A stretch of DNA of 64,000 nt, taken from the NCBI RefSeq assembly GCF_024497955.1, contig NZ_JANHKP010000001.1:1-64000 (forward strand). The letters run 5' to 3'. How positions within the stretch are numbered: position 1 is the first letter of the stretch; each line of letters starts with the position of its first letter. This document shows, piece after piece, positions 54,223-62,817 of the stretch. This DNA is from Streptomyces sp. C10-9-1. Lineage in GTDB: Bacteria; Actinomycetota; Actinomycetes; Streptomycetales; Streptomycetaceae. A program made the position numbers and the translations under genes. The notes under the pieces are model-generated. The model saw nothing but the letters and a program-made list of their open reading frames with translations, was not told the origin of the DNA and did no database searches.

Positions 54223-54757
54223 ATGGGGTGGACGTACACACTGCATGGCGGGGTCGCGATCGAGCTGGGCGGCCTGCTGCTGGTGTCGGCGGCGCTCACC
54301 TGGCTGCCCGGGACCCCGTCGTGGACGGAGGCCGGGTGGCCGGTCGGCGTGGCCGCCCTGCTGCTGGTCCCGGTCCTCGTCGCCGCGCCGGTACGCGTCC
54401 TCCTCACGGGAGCGGACCGGCACGCGGTCTGGTGGGCGTTCCGGTGCCTGCCCGGCGGGGTCCAGGCAGGGCTCGGCGCCCTGGCCCTCACCGGGATCGT
54501 GCCGGGGGGACTCGGTGCGAGAGGGGGGAGCACCCTGCAGGCCGCAGAGGTTGCGGGAGGGCCGCTACTACGCCTTCGAGACCGCGCCGCACGCCCGCGG
54601 CACGGTGGAGATCTCCCGGAGCCGCTACCCGGCCGTGCTGGAGGACGACCGGCGCGTCTGGCTCACGGCCCCGGGGGTGCTGTGCGTCTTCGCCGCGTAC
54701 GCGGTCCTGGCGGCCGGGGAGCTGCGGCGGGCGGACCGCGGCGCCGCGCGGTCCTGA
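54223..54757 (+). pseudogene. small membrane protein, frameshifted at a G6 tract
   Basis: ATG 54223 opens MGWTYTLHGGVAIELGGLLLVSAALTWLPG with three hydrophobic helices to about residue 95. After GIVPGGLGARGG the frame continues into Arg-rich nonsense. One base over, the sequence reads RLREGRYYAFETAPHARGTVEISRSRY, then a hydrophobic helix (LTAPGVLCVFAAYAVLAAGEL) and stops at 54757. Removing one G from the G6 run at about 54523-54528 joins the halves into about 177 residues. The family is not recognised. Either a real frameshift or a base-calling error. Confidence 0.65.
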
Positions 54758-54811
54758 CGCCGAGGGGCCGGGCGCCGCCCCGGGTGCGGCATCCGGCCCC
54801 GGGTACCCGGC

Positions 54812-55714
54812 TCAGGCCGCGGGTCCGTCGTCGAGGTGCTTCTCGAACCAGTGGTCCGCGTAGGGCTCGTCGTTGAACGCCGGTACCTCGCGGTAGCCGC
54901 AGGAGCGGTAGAGGGCGAGGGCCGCCTCCAGGCGACCGTTGCTGTCGAGCCGCAGCACCGTGCGGCCGAGGCCGCGGGCACGGGTCTCCAGTTCGGCCAG
55001 GAAGCGGCGGCCGAGACCGAGGCGGCGCGCGCCGGGGGCGACCCACATGCGCTTGATCTCCGCCGGGGCGCCCTCGGGGAGCTTCAGCCCGCCGCAGCCG
55101 ACCGGTTCGCCGTGCAGCCTGGCCAGCAGCAGCAGGCCCCGGGGCGGGCGGAGGCCGGCCGCGTCGGGCAGCAGGCTCAGGTCGGGGTCGTAGCCGCTCG
55201 ACAAACGCTCGTGGAGCTCGGCGAAGTAGGCCCCCATGCAGTGCCGGGCGTCCGGATGGTCGGGGTCGACGGCGTCGACCGTGACGGTGGCCGCCGTCAG
55301 CAGCCGGTCGACCTCCGCCATGGACCGGACCAGCCGCGCCTTCTGGACCTCGTTCAGGGGCTCCAGCAGCGAGCAGGCCAGCTCGTCGCTCCGCCCGTCC
55401 AGGGTGGCCAGCTCCTCGCGGCCCGCCCCGGTGAGCCGGACGGTGCGCACCCGGCCGTCGCGCTCCTGGCGCTCCACGGTGACGAGCCCGTCCGCCTCCA
55501 GGGACCGCAGCAGGCGGCTGACGTAGCCGGAGTCCAGGCCGAGGCGGTCGCGCAGGCGGCGGACGTCGGACCCCTCGTGGGCGTCGACCTCCCACAGCAG
55601 GCGGGCGGCGCCGATGGAGCGGTCGCGGCCGAGGTAGCTGTCGTGCAGCACGCCGACGCGTGCGGTGACGGTGCGGTTGAAGCGGCGCACCTGGTCGATC
55701 TGCTCTCTCTGCAT
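54812..55714 (-). CDS. MarR regulator - GNAT acetyltransferase fusion
   Basis: 300 residues. Residues 1-145 form a MarR winged helix (RDRSIGAARLLWEVDAHEGSDVRRLRDRLGLDSGYVSRLLRSLEADGLV, wing RQERDGRVRTVRLT). Residues 150-300 form a GNAT domain (GGLKLPEGAPAEIKRMWVAPGARRLGLGRRFLAELE, LALYRSCGY). Such fusions are common in actinomycetes and may couple DNA binding to acetylation of a small molecule or protein. The ATG lies within a perfect palindrome, with TAGAGT as likely -10 only 6 bases upstream, so the message is probably leaderless and autoregulated. Confidence 0.92.
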   Translation of the reverse strand: MQREQIDQVRRFNRTVTARVGVLHDSYLGRDRSIGAARLLWEVDAHEGSDVRRLRDRLGLDSGYVSRLLRSLEADGLVTVERQERDGRVRTVRLTGAGREELATLDGRSDELACSLLEPLNEVQKARLVRSMAEVDRLLTAATVTVDAVDPDHPDARHCMGAYFAELHERLSSGYDPDLSLLPDAAGLRPPRGLLLLARLHGEPVGCGGLKLPEGAPAEIKRMWVAPGARRLGLGRRFLAELETRARGLGRTVLRLDSNGRLEAALALYRSCGYREVPAFNDEPYADHWFEKHLDDGPAA

Positions 55715-55735
55715 TCTCTGACTCTAGTCAGAGAA
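55714..55735. promoter_or_regulatory. 22-bp perfect palindrome on the MarR-GNAT start
   Basis: TTCTCTGACT (55714-55723), CT, AGTCAGAGAA (55726-55735). The start codon's A is the outermost base. On the minus strand TAGAGT in the centre is the likely -10, so bound regulator would block RNA polymerase completely. Confidence 0.75.
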
Positions 55736-55817
55736 CAGGAGGGGTCGCCACCCTTTTCACGGCCCGGGCGGACGGCGGGACGGCGGCGGGTCCCGGGCGG
55801 GGCACACCGCGCCGCCC

Positions 55818-55875
55818 GGGCTGCGGGCCGGGGGCGGACGCCCCGAGCGCGCCCGCGCACCCCGGCCCGCAGCCC
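55818..55875 (-). terminator. 16-bp perfect stem after the acidic-tail ATPase gene
   Basis: Arms 55818-55833 and 55860-55875 are perfectly complementary around a 26-base loop. It lies about 145 bp after the stop codon of the leftward ATPase gene and before the MarR-GNAT promoter. The rest of the 283-bp spacer is very GC-rich and holds no gene. Confidence 0.65.
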
Positions 55876-56018
55876 GCACGGGCACCGCGGCGCGAGGGCC
55901 GGGGGCGGACGCCGCCGAGGGGACGGCCCCCTCCGCCGACCCGGCACGCACACGGCCCGGGAAGCGGGCCGGCGTGAGCGGCATCCGGCGGGGCGGGACC
56001 GGTCAGGGGGCCGGACGG

Positions 56019-56714
56019 TCACGGACGCAGGTCGAAGTCGAGGTCCAGGCCCAGGTCGCGGTCGAACTCCTCCAGCTCGGCCTCCACGTCCAGCCCGAAC
56101 TCCTCGGGGGGATGCTCCAGGGTCTCGGCCATCTCCAGATCGAGGTCCGGGTCCAGGCCCGGGTCGAGACCCAGCTCGGGGTCGACGGCCTGACCGTCGG
56201 CGGCGAGCCCCCGGCAGCTCCGGGGAGCGGCCTCGCCCTGCCCGCGCGGCACACCGGAGGCCCTGCACAGGGCGATCTCGGCGAGGACCACGCTGCCGTG
56301 GTCGTAGCGGTGGGCGACCGTGCGGTGCGCGTAGGCGTCCACCAGGGTCAGCCCCCTGCCGCAGGGCACGTTCGCGTCCAGCGGCTCCTGCCTGCGGTCC
56401 CGGCGGTCCTTCCAGCACCCGCCGTCCATGACCTCGATCGTCACCGCGTCCTCCCGGACGCTGATCACCGTCGACACCCAGGGGCTGCCGCTGTGCATCA
56501 CCGCGTTGGTGACGAGTTCGGTGACGATCACCGACAGCGCCTCGTCGAGATGCTCGGCCAGCCGCCATCGGCGTGCGACCGCCCGGGCGAGGCGCCGGAA
56601 GGTGCGCGCGGCCTCGGGCGAGGCCGGCATCGCGCAGTGGGCCAGACCCCGGAGGTCCGAGGCCGGACCGGCCCGCCTCCGGGCCGGGTCCGAGGCACGT
56701 TCTATGGCAATCAC
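56019..56714 (-). CDS. RsbW-like ATPase with acidic repeat tail
   Basis: 231 residues from GTG 56714 (AGGAG upstream). HATPase_c_2 domain at 28-150: VTELVTNAVMHSG (N box), VMDGGCWKDRR (G1) and GRGLTLVDAYA (G2). The last 60 residues are a highly acidic, Leu-rich stretch of near-repeats (DPELGLDPGLDPDLDL, FGLDVEAELEEFDRDLGLDL), unlike other members, which end after the ATPase. The tail could be a protein-binding or DNA-mimic segment. It is divergent from the LAL regulator. Confidence 0.87.
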   Translation of the reverse strand: MIAIERASDPARRRAGPASDLRGLAHCAMPASPEAARTFRRLARAVARRWRLAEHLDEALSVIVTELVTNAVMHSGSPWVSTVISVREDAVTIEVMDGGCWKDRRDRRQEPLDANVPCGRGLTLVDAYAHRTVAHRYDHGSVVLAEIALCRASGVPRGQGEAAPRSCRGLAADGQAVDPELGLDPGLDPDLDLEMAETLEHPPEEFGLDVEAELEEFDRDLGLDLDFDLRP

Positions 56715-56927
56715 TTGGGCTCCTGTTCGGCCGGGCTCCTGCGCCTCGACCTAGGTCCAGCGGCCTGGAGGACGGTTCGCGTCGCTCCCGGGCCGTCGAC
56801 AGCCATGCAGATCTTCTGCGGCAGCACACACACTGTCGGGCAGCGCCGAACCACCGCAATCAGGGACACTGAAACCCGTATACGTAAAGAATCGAATTGC
56901 CCCGGAAACTCCCAGGAGGGTGATGCG

Positions 56928-59876
56928 GTGGACACCGTGAGTGACGAGGCGGGCGACCGCTGGCTCGCCCGTGTCCTCGCCCGCGACGGAACGGACGCGG
57001 AACGTGCGCCGGGGGCCGCGCTGCTGCTGGTGGAGGGCCCCGCCGGTACCGGGCGCTCGCGGCTGGCGCGCCGGCTCCTCGCCGGGGCCGAGGCCGCCGG
57101 CGCCCGGACGGTGGCGGTCGCCTTCACCCCGTTCGGCGCCGCGCTCGCGGGCTCCGGGGGCACCGGCACCTCCCCGCGGCCGCCGGGCGCGCCGCCGGCA
57201 GCGGAGCGCACCCGTCCGGACGGCGCGCCGGGGACGCGGCCCGCGGGCACCCCGCACGACGGCGGCGCACCCGGCGCCGCCCGGGGGGACAGCGGCGCAC
57301 CCGCCGCCGCCCTTCCCCCGGTAGACGGCGAGCCCCTCACCGGCGAGGCCTTCGCCGCCGCCCTGGACCGCCTCCTCGTCCCGCGGGCCCGCGCGGCCGG
57401 GGAGGGACCCGCCGTCCGGCCGGTCCTGCTCCTCGCCGAGGACGTCCATCTGGCCGACCGCGCGGCGCTGCGGCAGCTGCGCCGGGTGCTCGGCGCACCC
57501 CCGCCCGGGCTGGCGACCGTCCTCACCTACCGGCCCGAGGAGCTGCGCGAGCCCGGGCTGCCCCTCGGGCACGCGGCCCGGCTGCCCGCCGGGCTGGCCG
57601 TGCAGCGGCTGCGGCTGGAACCACTGGACGCGACGCAGGTGCGGGCCGTGGTGGAGGAGGTGCTCGGGCCCGGCTGCGGGCCGTCGGAGCTGTTCGCCCG
57701 GATCGCGCAGCGGTCCGCCGGGATCCCGCAGGTGGCCGTGGACCTCGCCCGGCTGCTGCGCGACACCGGTGAGCCCCGGGAGCGCTACACGGTGCGGGAT
57801 CTGGAGGCGGTCGGCGCCCCGCCCCGCCTGGCCCACCTGGCCCTCGCCCGTGCCGCCGCCCTGCCGGAGGCGGCGCGCCCCGTCGTCCGGGCGGCCGCCG
57901 TGCTGGGCGAGCCGGTGGAGGCCGAGGAGCTGTGCGCGGTCGCGGGGGTGGCGGGCGAGGCCGGGACCCGCGCCCTGGTGGGGGCGCTGCGCGGCGGCCT
58001 GCTGACCGAGGACGCCGCGGGCCGCTACGGCTTCTTCGCCCCGCCGGCCGCCGCCGCGGTGTACGCGCAGATACCGGGGCCGGTGCGGCGGGATCTCCAC
58101 CGCACCGCGGCGCACGTGCTGGGGCACCGCCGCCCGGTGCCCTGGATGGCGCTCGCCCGGCACCGGCGCCACGCCGGCGAGGTCCGCGGCTGGCTGTACG
58201 CCGTGGAGCAGGCCGCCCGGGAGCGGGCCGCGGCCGGCGACCACCAGGCCGCCGTCGACCTGCTGGAGCAGACCCTGTCCGGCCCCGCCGTCCCGCTCGG
58301 CGCCCGCGCCCGCCTGGCCCCCCTGCTGGCGCACAGCGCGGTCCTCGGGCTGCGGTCGGAGCAGACCGTCACCGTGCTGCGCCAGATCCTCAGCGAGCAG
58401 TCGCTGCCCGTGGCCGTGCGCGGCGAGATCCGGCTCGACCTCGGCCTGCTGCTGTGCAACCAGGCGGTGTCCGGGATGCAGGGCCGGCTGGAACTCCAGC
58501 AGGCGGTGGAGGAGCTGGCCGAGCGCCCCGTGATGGCGGCGCGGGCCATGTCGGCCCTGGCGATGCCGCTGCTGTCGACCGTCCCCCTGGAGCGGAACCT
58601 GTACTGGCTGGAGCAGGCCGAGAAGACGGGGGCCGCCAGCGGCGACGAGGAGGCGCGCACCTCGGTGGCGGCCAACCGGGCCGGCACCCTGATGTACACG
58701 GGGGACCCCGCCGCCTGGGCGGCGCTGGAGGCCCTGCCGAGGGACACCGAGAGCCCCGTGTACCAGCAGCACGTGGCGCGCGGCCTGTGCAACGCGGCGG
58801 ACGGCGCGCTCTGGCTCGGAGAGCTGGGACCGGCGCGGGAGCTGCTCGCGGAGGGCGTCGCGATGGCCACGCGCAGCGGTGCGGCGTACGTGGAGGAGGG
58901 AGCCCGGGGAACCGGGCTGCTGCTCGACTGGGCCGAGGGCCGGTGGGACGGGCTCCCGGCGCGGGCGCGGGCGTTCGTCGCGGAGGTCGAGGCCATGCCG
59001 GGGATGGCGGTGGACGGGCGGATGGTGCTCGGGATGCTCGCGCTGTGCAGGGGCGAGTGGCAGCAGGCGGCCGCGTGGCTGACCGGGGACGGCCCGCGGG
59101 ACCGGGACGCCGTGGCGGTGCCGCACCTGGCCGCCGCCTCGGGGGGCCTCATCCGCATGGCCCTGGTGCGCGAGGACGTGGCCGCCGCGGCCGAGGAGGC
59201 GTCCGACGCCTGGGACCGGGTGCGGGACAAGGGCGTGTGGGTGTGGGCGGCGGAGCTGGCCCCGTGGGCCGTCGAGGCGACGCTCCGGGCGGGGCGCCGG
59301 GAGACGGCCCGGGGCATGGTGGAGGAGTACGCGGCAGGGCTGGCGGGGCGCCGGGCCCCCGCCTCGGACGCGGCCCTGCTGTGGTGCCGGGCCCTCGAGG
59401 CGGAGGCCGGCGGCGAACCGGCGGAGGCCGCGGCGCTGTTCCGGGAGGCGGCCTCGGTCTACGCGGGCCTCCCCCGGCCGTACGCGGCGTTGCTGGCGAC
59501 CGAGTCCGCGGCCCGCTGCGCGCTCGCCGGGGACGGGGACACCGCCGCCGCCGTGGAGGAACTGGCCGCCTGCGTCGAGCGGCTGACGGAGCTGGGAGCG
59601 GGATGGGACGCGGCCCGGGTCCGGGCCCTGCTCCGCGCCCACCGCCCGGCCGGGGACCGGCGGCCGCGCGGGCGCCCCGGGTACGGGGACCAGTTGTCCC
59701 CGCGCGAGCAGGAGGTGGCGGACCTCGCGGCGACCGGGCTCACCAACAAGGAGATCGCCGCGACCCTCCATCTGTCGCCCCGCACGGTGGAGCAGCACGT
59801 GGCGCGGGCGCGGCGCAAGCTGGAGGCCCGGTCGGGGCAGACCCTCTCCCGGGGCAGGTCCCCGCGCAGGCCCTGA
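56928..59876 (+). CDS. large LuxR-family ATP-binding regulator (LAL type)
   Basis: 982 residues from GTG 56928 (AGGAGG 8 bases upstream). An N-terminal AAA/STAND ATPase with Walker A GPAGTGRS (37-44) and Walker B VLLLAEDVHLAD; a long helical, TPR-like middle (about 400-880); and a C-terminal LuxR helix-turn-helix LSPREQEVADLAATGLTNKEIAATLHLSPRTVEQHV. LAL proteins are typically activators of carbon use or secondary metabolism. An Ala/Pro/Gly-rich insert of about 70 residues (80-150) interrupts the ATPase after the P-loop. No target operon is beside it except the divergent ATPase gene. Confidence 0.9.
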   Translation: MDTVSDEAGDRWLARVLARDGTDAERAPGAALLLVEGPAGTGRSRLARRLLAGAEAAGARTVAVAFTPFGAALAGSGGTGTSPRPPGAPPAAERTRPDGAPGTRPAGTPHDGGAPGAARGDSGAPAAALPPVDGEPLTGEAFAAALDRLLVPRARAAGEGPAVRPVLLLAEDVHLADRAALRQLRRVLGAPPPGLATVLTYRPEELREPGLPLGHAARLPAGLAVQRLRLEPLDATQVRAVVEEVLGPGCGPSELFARIAQRSAGIPQVAVDLARLLRDTGEPRERYTVRDLEAVGAPPRLAHLALARAAALPEAARPVVRAAAVLGEPVEAEELCAVAGVAGEAGTRALVGALRGGLLTEDAAGRYGFFAPPAAAAVYAQIPGPVRRDLHRTAAHVLGHRRPVPWMALARHRRHAGEVRGWLYAVEQAARERAAAGDHQAAVDLLEQTLSGPAVPLGARARLAPLLAHSAVLGLRSEQTVTVLRQILSEQSLPVAVRGEIRLDLGLLLCNQAVSGMQGRLELQQAVEELAERPVMAARAMSALAMPLLSTVPLERNLYWLEQAEKTGAASGDEEARTSVAANRAGTLMYTGDPAAWAALEALPRDTESPVYQQHVARGLCNAADGALWLGELGPARELLAEGVAMATRSGAAYVEEGARGTGLLLDWAEGRWDGLPARARAFVAEVEAMPGMAVDGRMVLGMLALCRGEWQQAAAWLTGDGPRDRDAVAVPHLAAASGGLIRMALVREDVAAAAEEASDAWDRVRDKGVWVWAAELAPWAVEATLRAGRRETARGMVEEYAAGLAGRRAPASDAALLWCRALEAEAGGEPAEAAALFREAASVYAGLPRPYAALLATESAARCALAGDGDTAAAVEELAACVERLTELGAGWDAARVRALLRAHRPAGDRRPRGRPGYGDQLSPREQEVADLAATGLTNKEIAATLHLSPRTVEQHVARARRKLEARSGQTLSRGRSPRRP

Positions 59877-59897
59877 GGGCACGCGGCCGCGCCCGCC

Positions 59898-60959
59898 TCA
59901 GCCGCCGGCCAGCAGCACACCCCCGTAGGAGGCCCCGGCGACCACCCCCCAGGCGGCCAGGCCCAGCAGCGCGACCCGGCCTCCGCCGCGCACCAGCGAC
60001 GGCAGCCGCACCGCGCTTCCCAGGGCGAACAGCGCCGCGGCGAGGAGCAGTTCCCGCACCGCGTGGGCCCCGCCGAGGACGGCGCCGGGCAGCAGCCCCG
60101 TACTGCGCAGGGCCACCGCCGCCAGGAAGCCCAGGACGAACAGCGGCACGAGCGGGGGGCGCCGCGCCCCTCCCCCGGCGGCACCGGGCGCGACGGCCGC
60201 GGCGGGGTGCCGCAGGCGGCGGCGCACGGACAGGGCGACCGCGGCGACCACGGGCGCCAGGAGGGCGACCCGCATCAACTTCACCATCACCGCCTCGCCC
60301 AGTGCCTCGGGACCCGCGGTCCGGGCGGCGGCCACCACCTGCCCGACGTCGTGCACACTGGCGCCGACCCAGCGGCCGAATGCGGCGTCACCGAGCCCCA
60401 GGGGCCCCTGGAGCAGCGGGAGTACCAGGACGGCCAGGGTGCCGCAGAGGGTGACCAGGGCCACCGCGGCGGCCGCGTCGCGCTCCTCGCTCTCCCTCGC
60501 CTCGGCGACCGCGCCGACGGCCGAGGCGCCGCAGATCGCGTATCCCACGGCGACCAGCAGGGGCTGGTCGCCGGGGAGGCCGAGTCTCCGCCCGAGCCAC
60601 CAGGTCCCCAGCAGCGTGGCACCGACGACCGCGGGCACCGTCAGGGCGGTGGCCCAGCCGAGCCCCAGGACGTCGTCGAGGCCCAGCGCCAGTCCCAGCA
60701 GCACGATGCCGACGCGCATCAGCCGCCGCCCCGCGAAGGTGAGCCCCGGCCTCGCCCGGCCGCGGACCACCGGGCCGAGCCGGGGCAGATGGGCCGCGGC
60801 GATACCGAGGACCAGGGCCGTGGTGAGCAGCGGCACCCCGGGCAGCAGCAGGTGGACCGCCCAGGCGGCGGCCACGGCGGCGGCGGCGAGGGCGAGCCCG
60901 GGCAGCGGCCCGGGCAGCGCGGCACGCCCGGTGGGGGCCCGCTCCCTGAGCAGGGCCAT
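59898..60959 (-). CDS. yeiH: YeiH-type putative sulfate/sulfite exporter family protein
   Basis: 353 residues with about ten membrane helices and the family motifs LMRVGIVLLGLALGLDDV, AVGYAICGASAVGAVAE and VGASVHDVGQVVAAA. Often called a putative sulfate exporter; E. coli YeiH is under the LysR protein YeiE. ATG 60959 shares its A with the TGA of the cysteine dioxygenase gene (TGATG), so the two are coupled. Together they suggest oxidation of cysteine sulfur and disposal of the product. Confidence 0.9.
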   Translation of the reverse strand: MALLRERAPTGRAALPGPLPGLALAAAAVAAAWAVHLLLPGVPLLTTALVLGIAAAHLPRLGPVVRGRARPGLTFAGRRLMRVGIVLLGLALGLDDVLGLGWATALTVPAVVGATLLGTWWLGRRLGLPGDQPLLVAVGYAICGASAVGAVAEARESEERDAAAAVALVTLCGTLAVLVLPLLQGPLGLGDAAFGRWVGASVHDVGQVVAAARTAGPEALGEAVMVKLMRVALLAPVVAAVALSVRRRLRHPAAAVAPGAAGGGARRPPLVPLFVLGFLAAVALRSTGLLPGAVLGGAHAVRELLLAAALFALGSAVRLPSLVRGGGRVALLGLAAWGVVAGASYGGVLLAGG

Positions 60960-61531
60960 CAGCGGTCGGCGGGCAGGTCGTAGACGCGTCGGACGCTGGT
61001 GCCGAGCCGGGAGATGTCGGCTCCGTAGACGTGCAGCGAGAGGGCCCTGCCGGGTCCGGCGTTCCACACCCGGTGGATGTCCCCGGGCGGGGCGAAACCG
61101 CAGACCTCGCCCCGGCGGTTGACCGCCTCCGCGGTCGCGAGGAGGTGCGCGGGCGCGGCGGGGCCGTCGCCGGGGACGAGGCGGTACCGGCGCTCCCGCT
61201 CCTCGCCCTCGTGGACGCCGGTGGTGCACCAGGCGACGTGGTCGTGCACGGACGTGCCCTGCCCGGGGAGCCAGACCAGGGCGACGAGGGAGAAGCTGCC
61301 GTCGTGCTCGGCGTGCAGCAGGTGCTGGCGGTACCGTCCCGGGTCCCCCTGGCGCTGCTCGTCCGTGAGCAGGTCCCGCTCCCCCAGGTGGGGGGCGAGT
61401 GCCTCCCCGACCGCCCGGGCGGTGCCGTCCGGGCACAGGCCCGGGCGCACCGCCCGGCGCACGTCCTCGATCAGGCGCCCGGCGCGCGGGGTGAGACGGG
61501 GTGCGGTGTACGCGGAGGGAAGTGTGGTCAT
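60959..61531 (-). CDS. cysteine dioxygenase family protein
   Basis: 190 residues, cupin fold. The iron ligands are His96 and His98 (TSVHDHVAWC) and His153 (PPGDIHRVWN). Cys102 stands close to the second His as the Cys of the Cys-Tyr crosslink does in other enzymes. It oxidises cysteine to cysteine sulfinic acid, or acts on a related thiol. ATG 61531 is preferred over 61567, since the shorter form matches the family and leaves the promoter free. Followed by the coupled YeiH gene. Confidence 0.92.
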   Translation of the reverse strand: MTTLPSAYTAPRLTPRAGRLIEDVRRAVRPGLCPDGTARAVGEALAPHLGERDLLTDEQRQGDPGRYRQHLLHAEHDGSFSLVALVWLPGQGTSVHDHVAWCTTGVHEGEERERRYRLVPGDGPAAPAHLLATAEAVNRRGEVCGFAPPGDIHRVWNAGPGRALSLHVYGADISRLGTSVRRVYDLPADR

Positions 61532-61597
61532 ACGAAGAGGCTCGGGGCGCCCTTCCGCCACGTCCAACGACCGTTTCTTGGACTCCCCGTCGAAACG

Positions 61598-61608
61598 CTT
61601 ATGGTTCG
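61598..61608. promoter_or_regulatory. shared LysR-site candidate upstream of cysteine dioxygenase
   Basis: CTTATGGTTCG occurs here, 67 bp before the dioxygenase start, and again in inverted orientation at 62605-62615 before the LysR gene. Just downstream on the minus strand CGTTTC and GAAACG form an inverted repeat around 17 bp. Probably the binding site of the adjacent LysR protein. Confidence 0.5.
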
Positions 61609-61637
61609 GGGCGGCGCCCCGCCGCCCCGCAGCGCCC

Positions 61638-61680
61638 GGTCCGTGCGCGCGGTCCGTGCGCGCGGTCCGTGCGCGCGGTC
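61638..61680. repeat. 13-bp tandem repeat, 3.3 copies, at the end of the LysR gene
   Basis: GGTCCGTGCGCGC at 61638-61650, 61651-61663 and 61664-61676, then GGTC reaching the LysR stop codon (61679-61681). Confidence 0.92.
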
Positions 61681-62584
61681 AGCAGCCGGACTTGTTCGCG
61701 GCGACCGTGCGCAGCTGCTCCAGGACGGCCGCCGTGGCGGGGATCCGCAGGTGCTCGCGGAGGACGTAGGCGAAGATCCGGCGTCGGGTGAGCGGTTGGA
61801 GCGGACGCCCGGTGACGGCCGGGTGGCGCAGGAAGGTCAGGACCAGCGCGGGGATCATCGCCACGCCCAGCCCCTCGGCGACCAGGCCCTGCACGGCCAG
61901 GTTGTCGTCGGTGGTGAAGGCGACGTCGGGGACGAAGCCCGCCTCCGCGGACTCGTGCAGCAGGTTGGCGCGGCACCGGGGGCATCCGGCGATCCACCGC
62001 TCGCCGGCCAGGTCGTGCAGCCGCACGGCGCGCCGCCGGGCCAGCGGGTGCCGGGCGGGCAGCAGGACGGTGAGCTGGTCCTCCAGCAGCGGTATCTCCA
62101 CGAGCTCCTCGGGCACGTGCTCGTGGAGGCCGGGATAGGTGAAGGCGAGGGAGATGTCGCACTCTCCGCGGGCCAGGCGGCGCAGGGAGGCGGGGGGCTC
62201 GTCCTCCAGCAGGTCGACCCTGATGCCCGGGTGGGCCGCGTCCAGCCGGGCCAGGGTCTCGGGCACCAGGGTGGCACCGGCGCTCGGGAACGCGCACAGC
62301 CGCACCCGGCCGGTCTTCAGCCGCGCCAGTGCGTCCATCTGCTCCTGCGCGGCCGCCATCGAGTCGAGGATCCCGCGGGCGTGGCGGGCGAACGACTCCC
62401 CGGCCTCGGTCAGCCTCATGCTCCGGCCGACCCGGACGAACAGGGCCGATCCCACGTCCCGTTCGAGGGCCTTCATCTGCTGGGTGACGGCCGGCTGGGT
62501 GTAGCCGAGGGCACGGGCGGCGGCCGAGTAGGACCCGGTGCGGACCACCTCGTGGAAGGTCTTGACGTGCCGTGAGTCGAACAC
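61679..62584 (-). CDS. LysR-family regulator of the sulfur module
   Basis: 301 residues from GTG 62584. N-terminal helix-turn-helix SYSAAARALGYTQPAVTQQMKALE (about 17-40), then a substrate domain with TGRVRLCAFPSAGATLVPETLARL. CPRCRAN (near residue 208) is a CxxC pair that might sense redox or thiols. On the minus strand TATGAT (62591-62596) ends 6 bases before the GTG, so translation is probably leaderless. The shared 11-bp motif before this gene and before the cysteine dioxygenase gene points to auto- and target control. Confidence 0.92.
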   Translation of the reverse strand: MFDSRHVKTFHEVVRTGSYSAAARALGYTQPAVTQQMKALERDVGSALFVRVGRSMRLTEAGESFARHARGILDSMAAAQEQMDALARLKTGRVRLCAFPSAGATLVPETLARLDAAHPGIRVDLLEDEPPASLRRLARGECDISLAFTYPGLHEHVPEELVEIPLLEDQLTVLLPARHPLARRRAVRLHDLAGERWIAGCPRCRANLLHESAEAGFVPDVAFTTDDNLAVQGLVAEGLGVAMIPALVLTFLRHPAVTGRPLQPLTRRRIFAYVLREHLRIPATAAVLEQLRTVAANKSGC

Positions 62585-62615
62585 CGGCGCATCATAGGCC
62601 CGCGCGAACCATAAG
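62585..62615 (-). promoter_or_regulatory. promoter and LysR-site candidate of the LysR gene
   Basis: On the minus strand: CTTATGGTTCG (62615-62605), then TATGAT (62596-62591) as -10, then GTG at 62584. The rest of the spacer to the methyltransferase stop (62818) is GC-rich and holds no gene. Confidence 0.55.
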
Positions 62616-62817
62616 GAGCGGTTGGGGACGCGTGCTCTTCTCCGCCGTGTGCACTCCCGCCCCGCACGGCGCCCGCGCCCCACCCGCCCGGCGCCCGCGC
62701 CGTCGCGGCGTCCGCCCGGGGCCCGCACGGTCCCGGCCCGACGACGGGCCCTCGCCGCCGCCCGGCGCACCGCCGCCGCTCCCGGCCCGGCGGGCGCCGG
62801 TCCGGGAGTGCGGCCGC

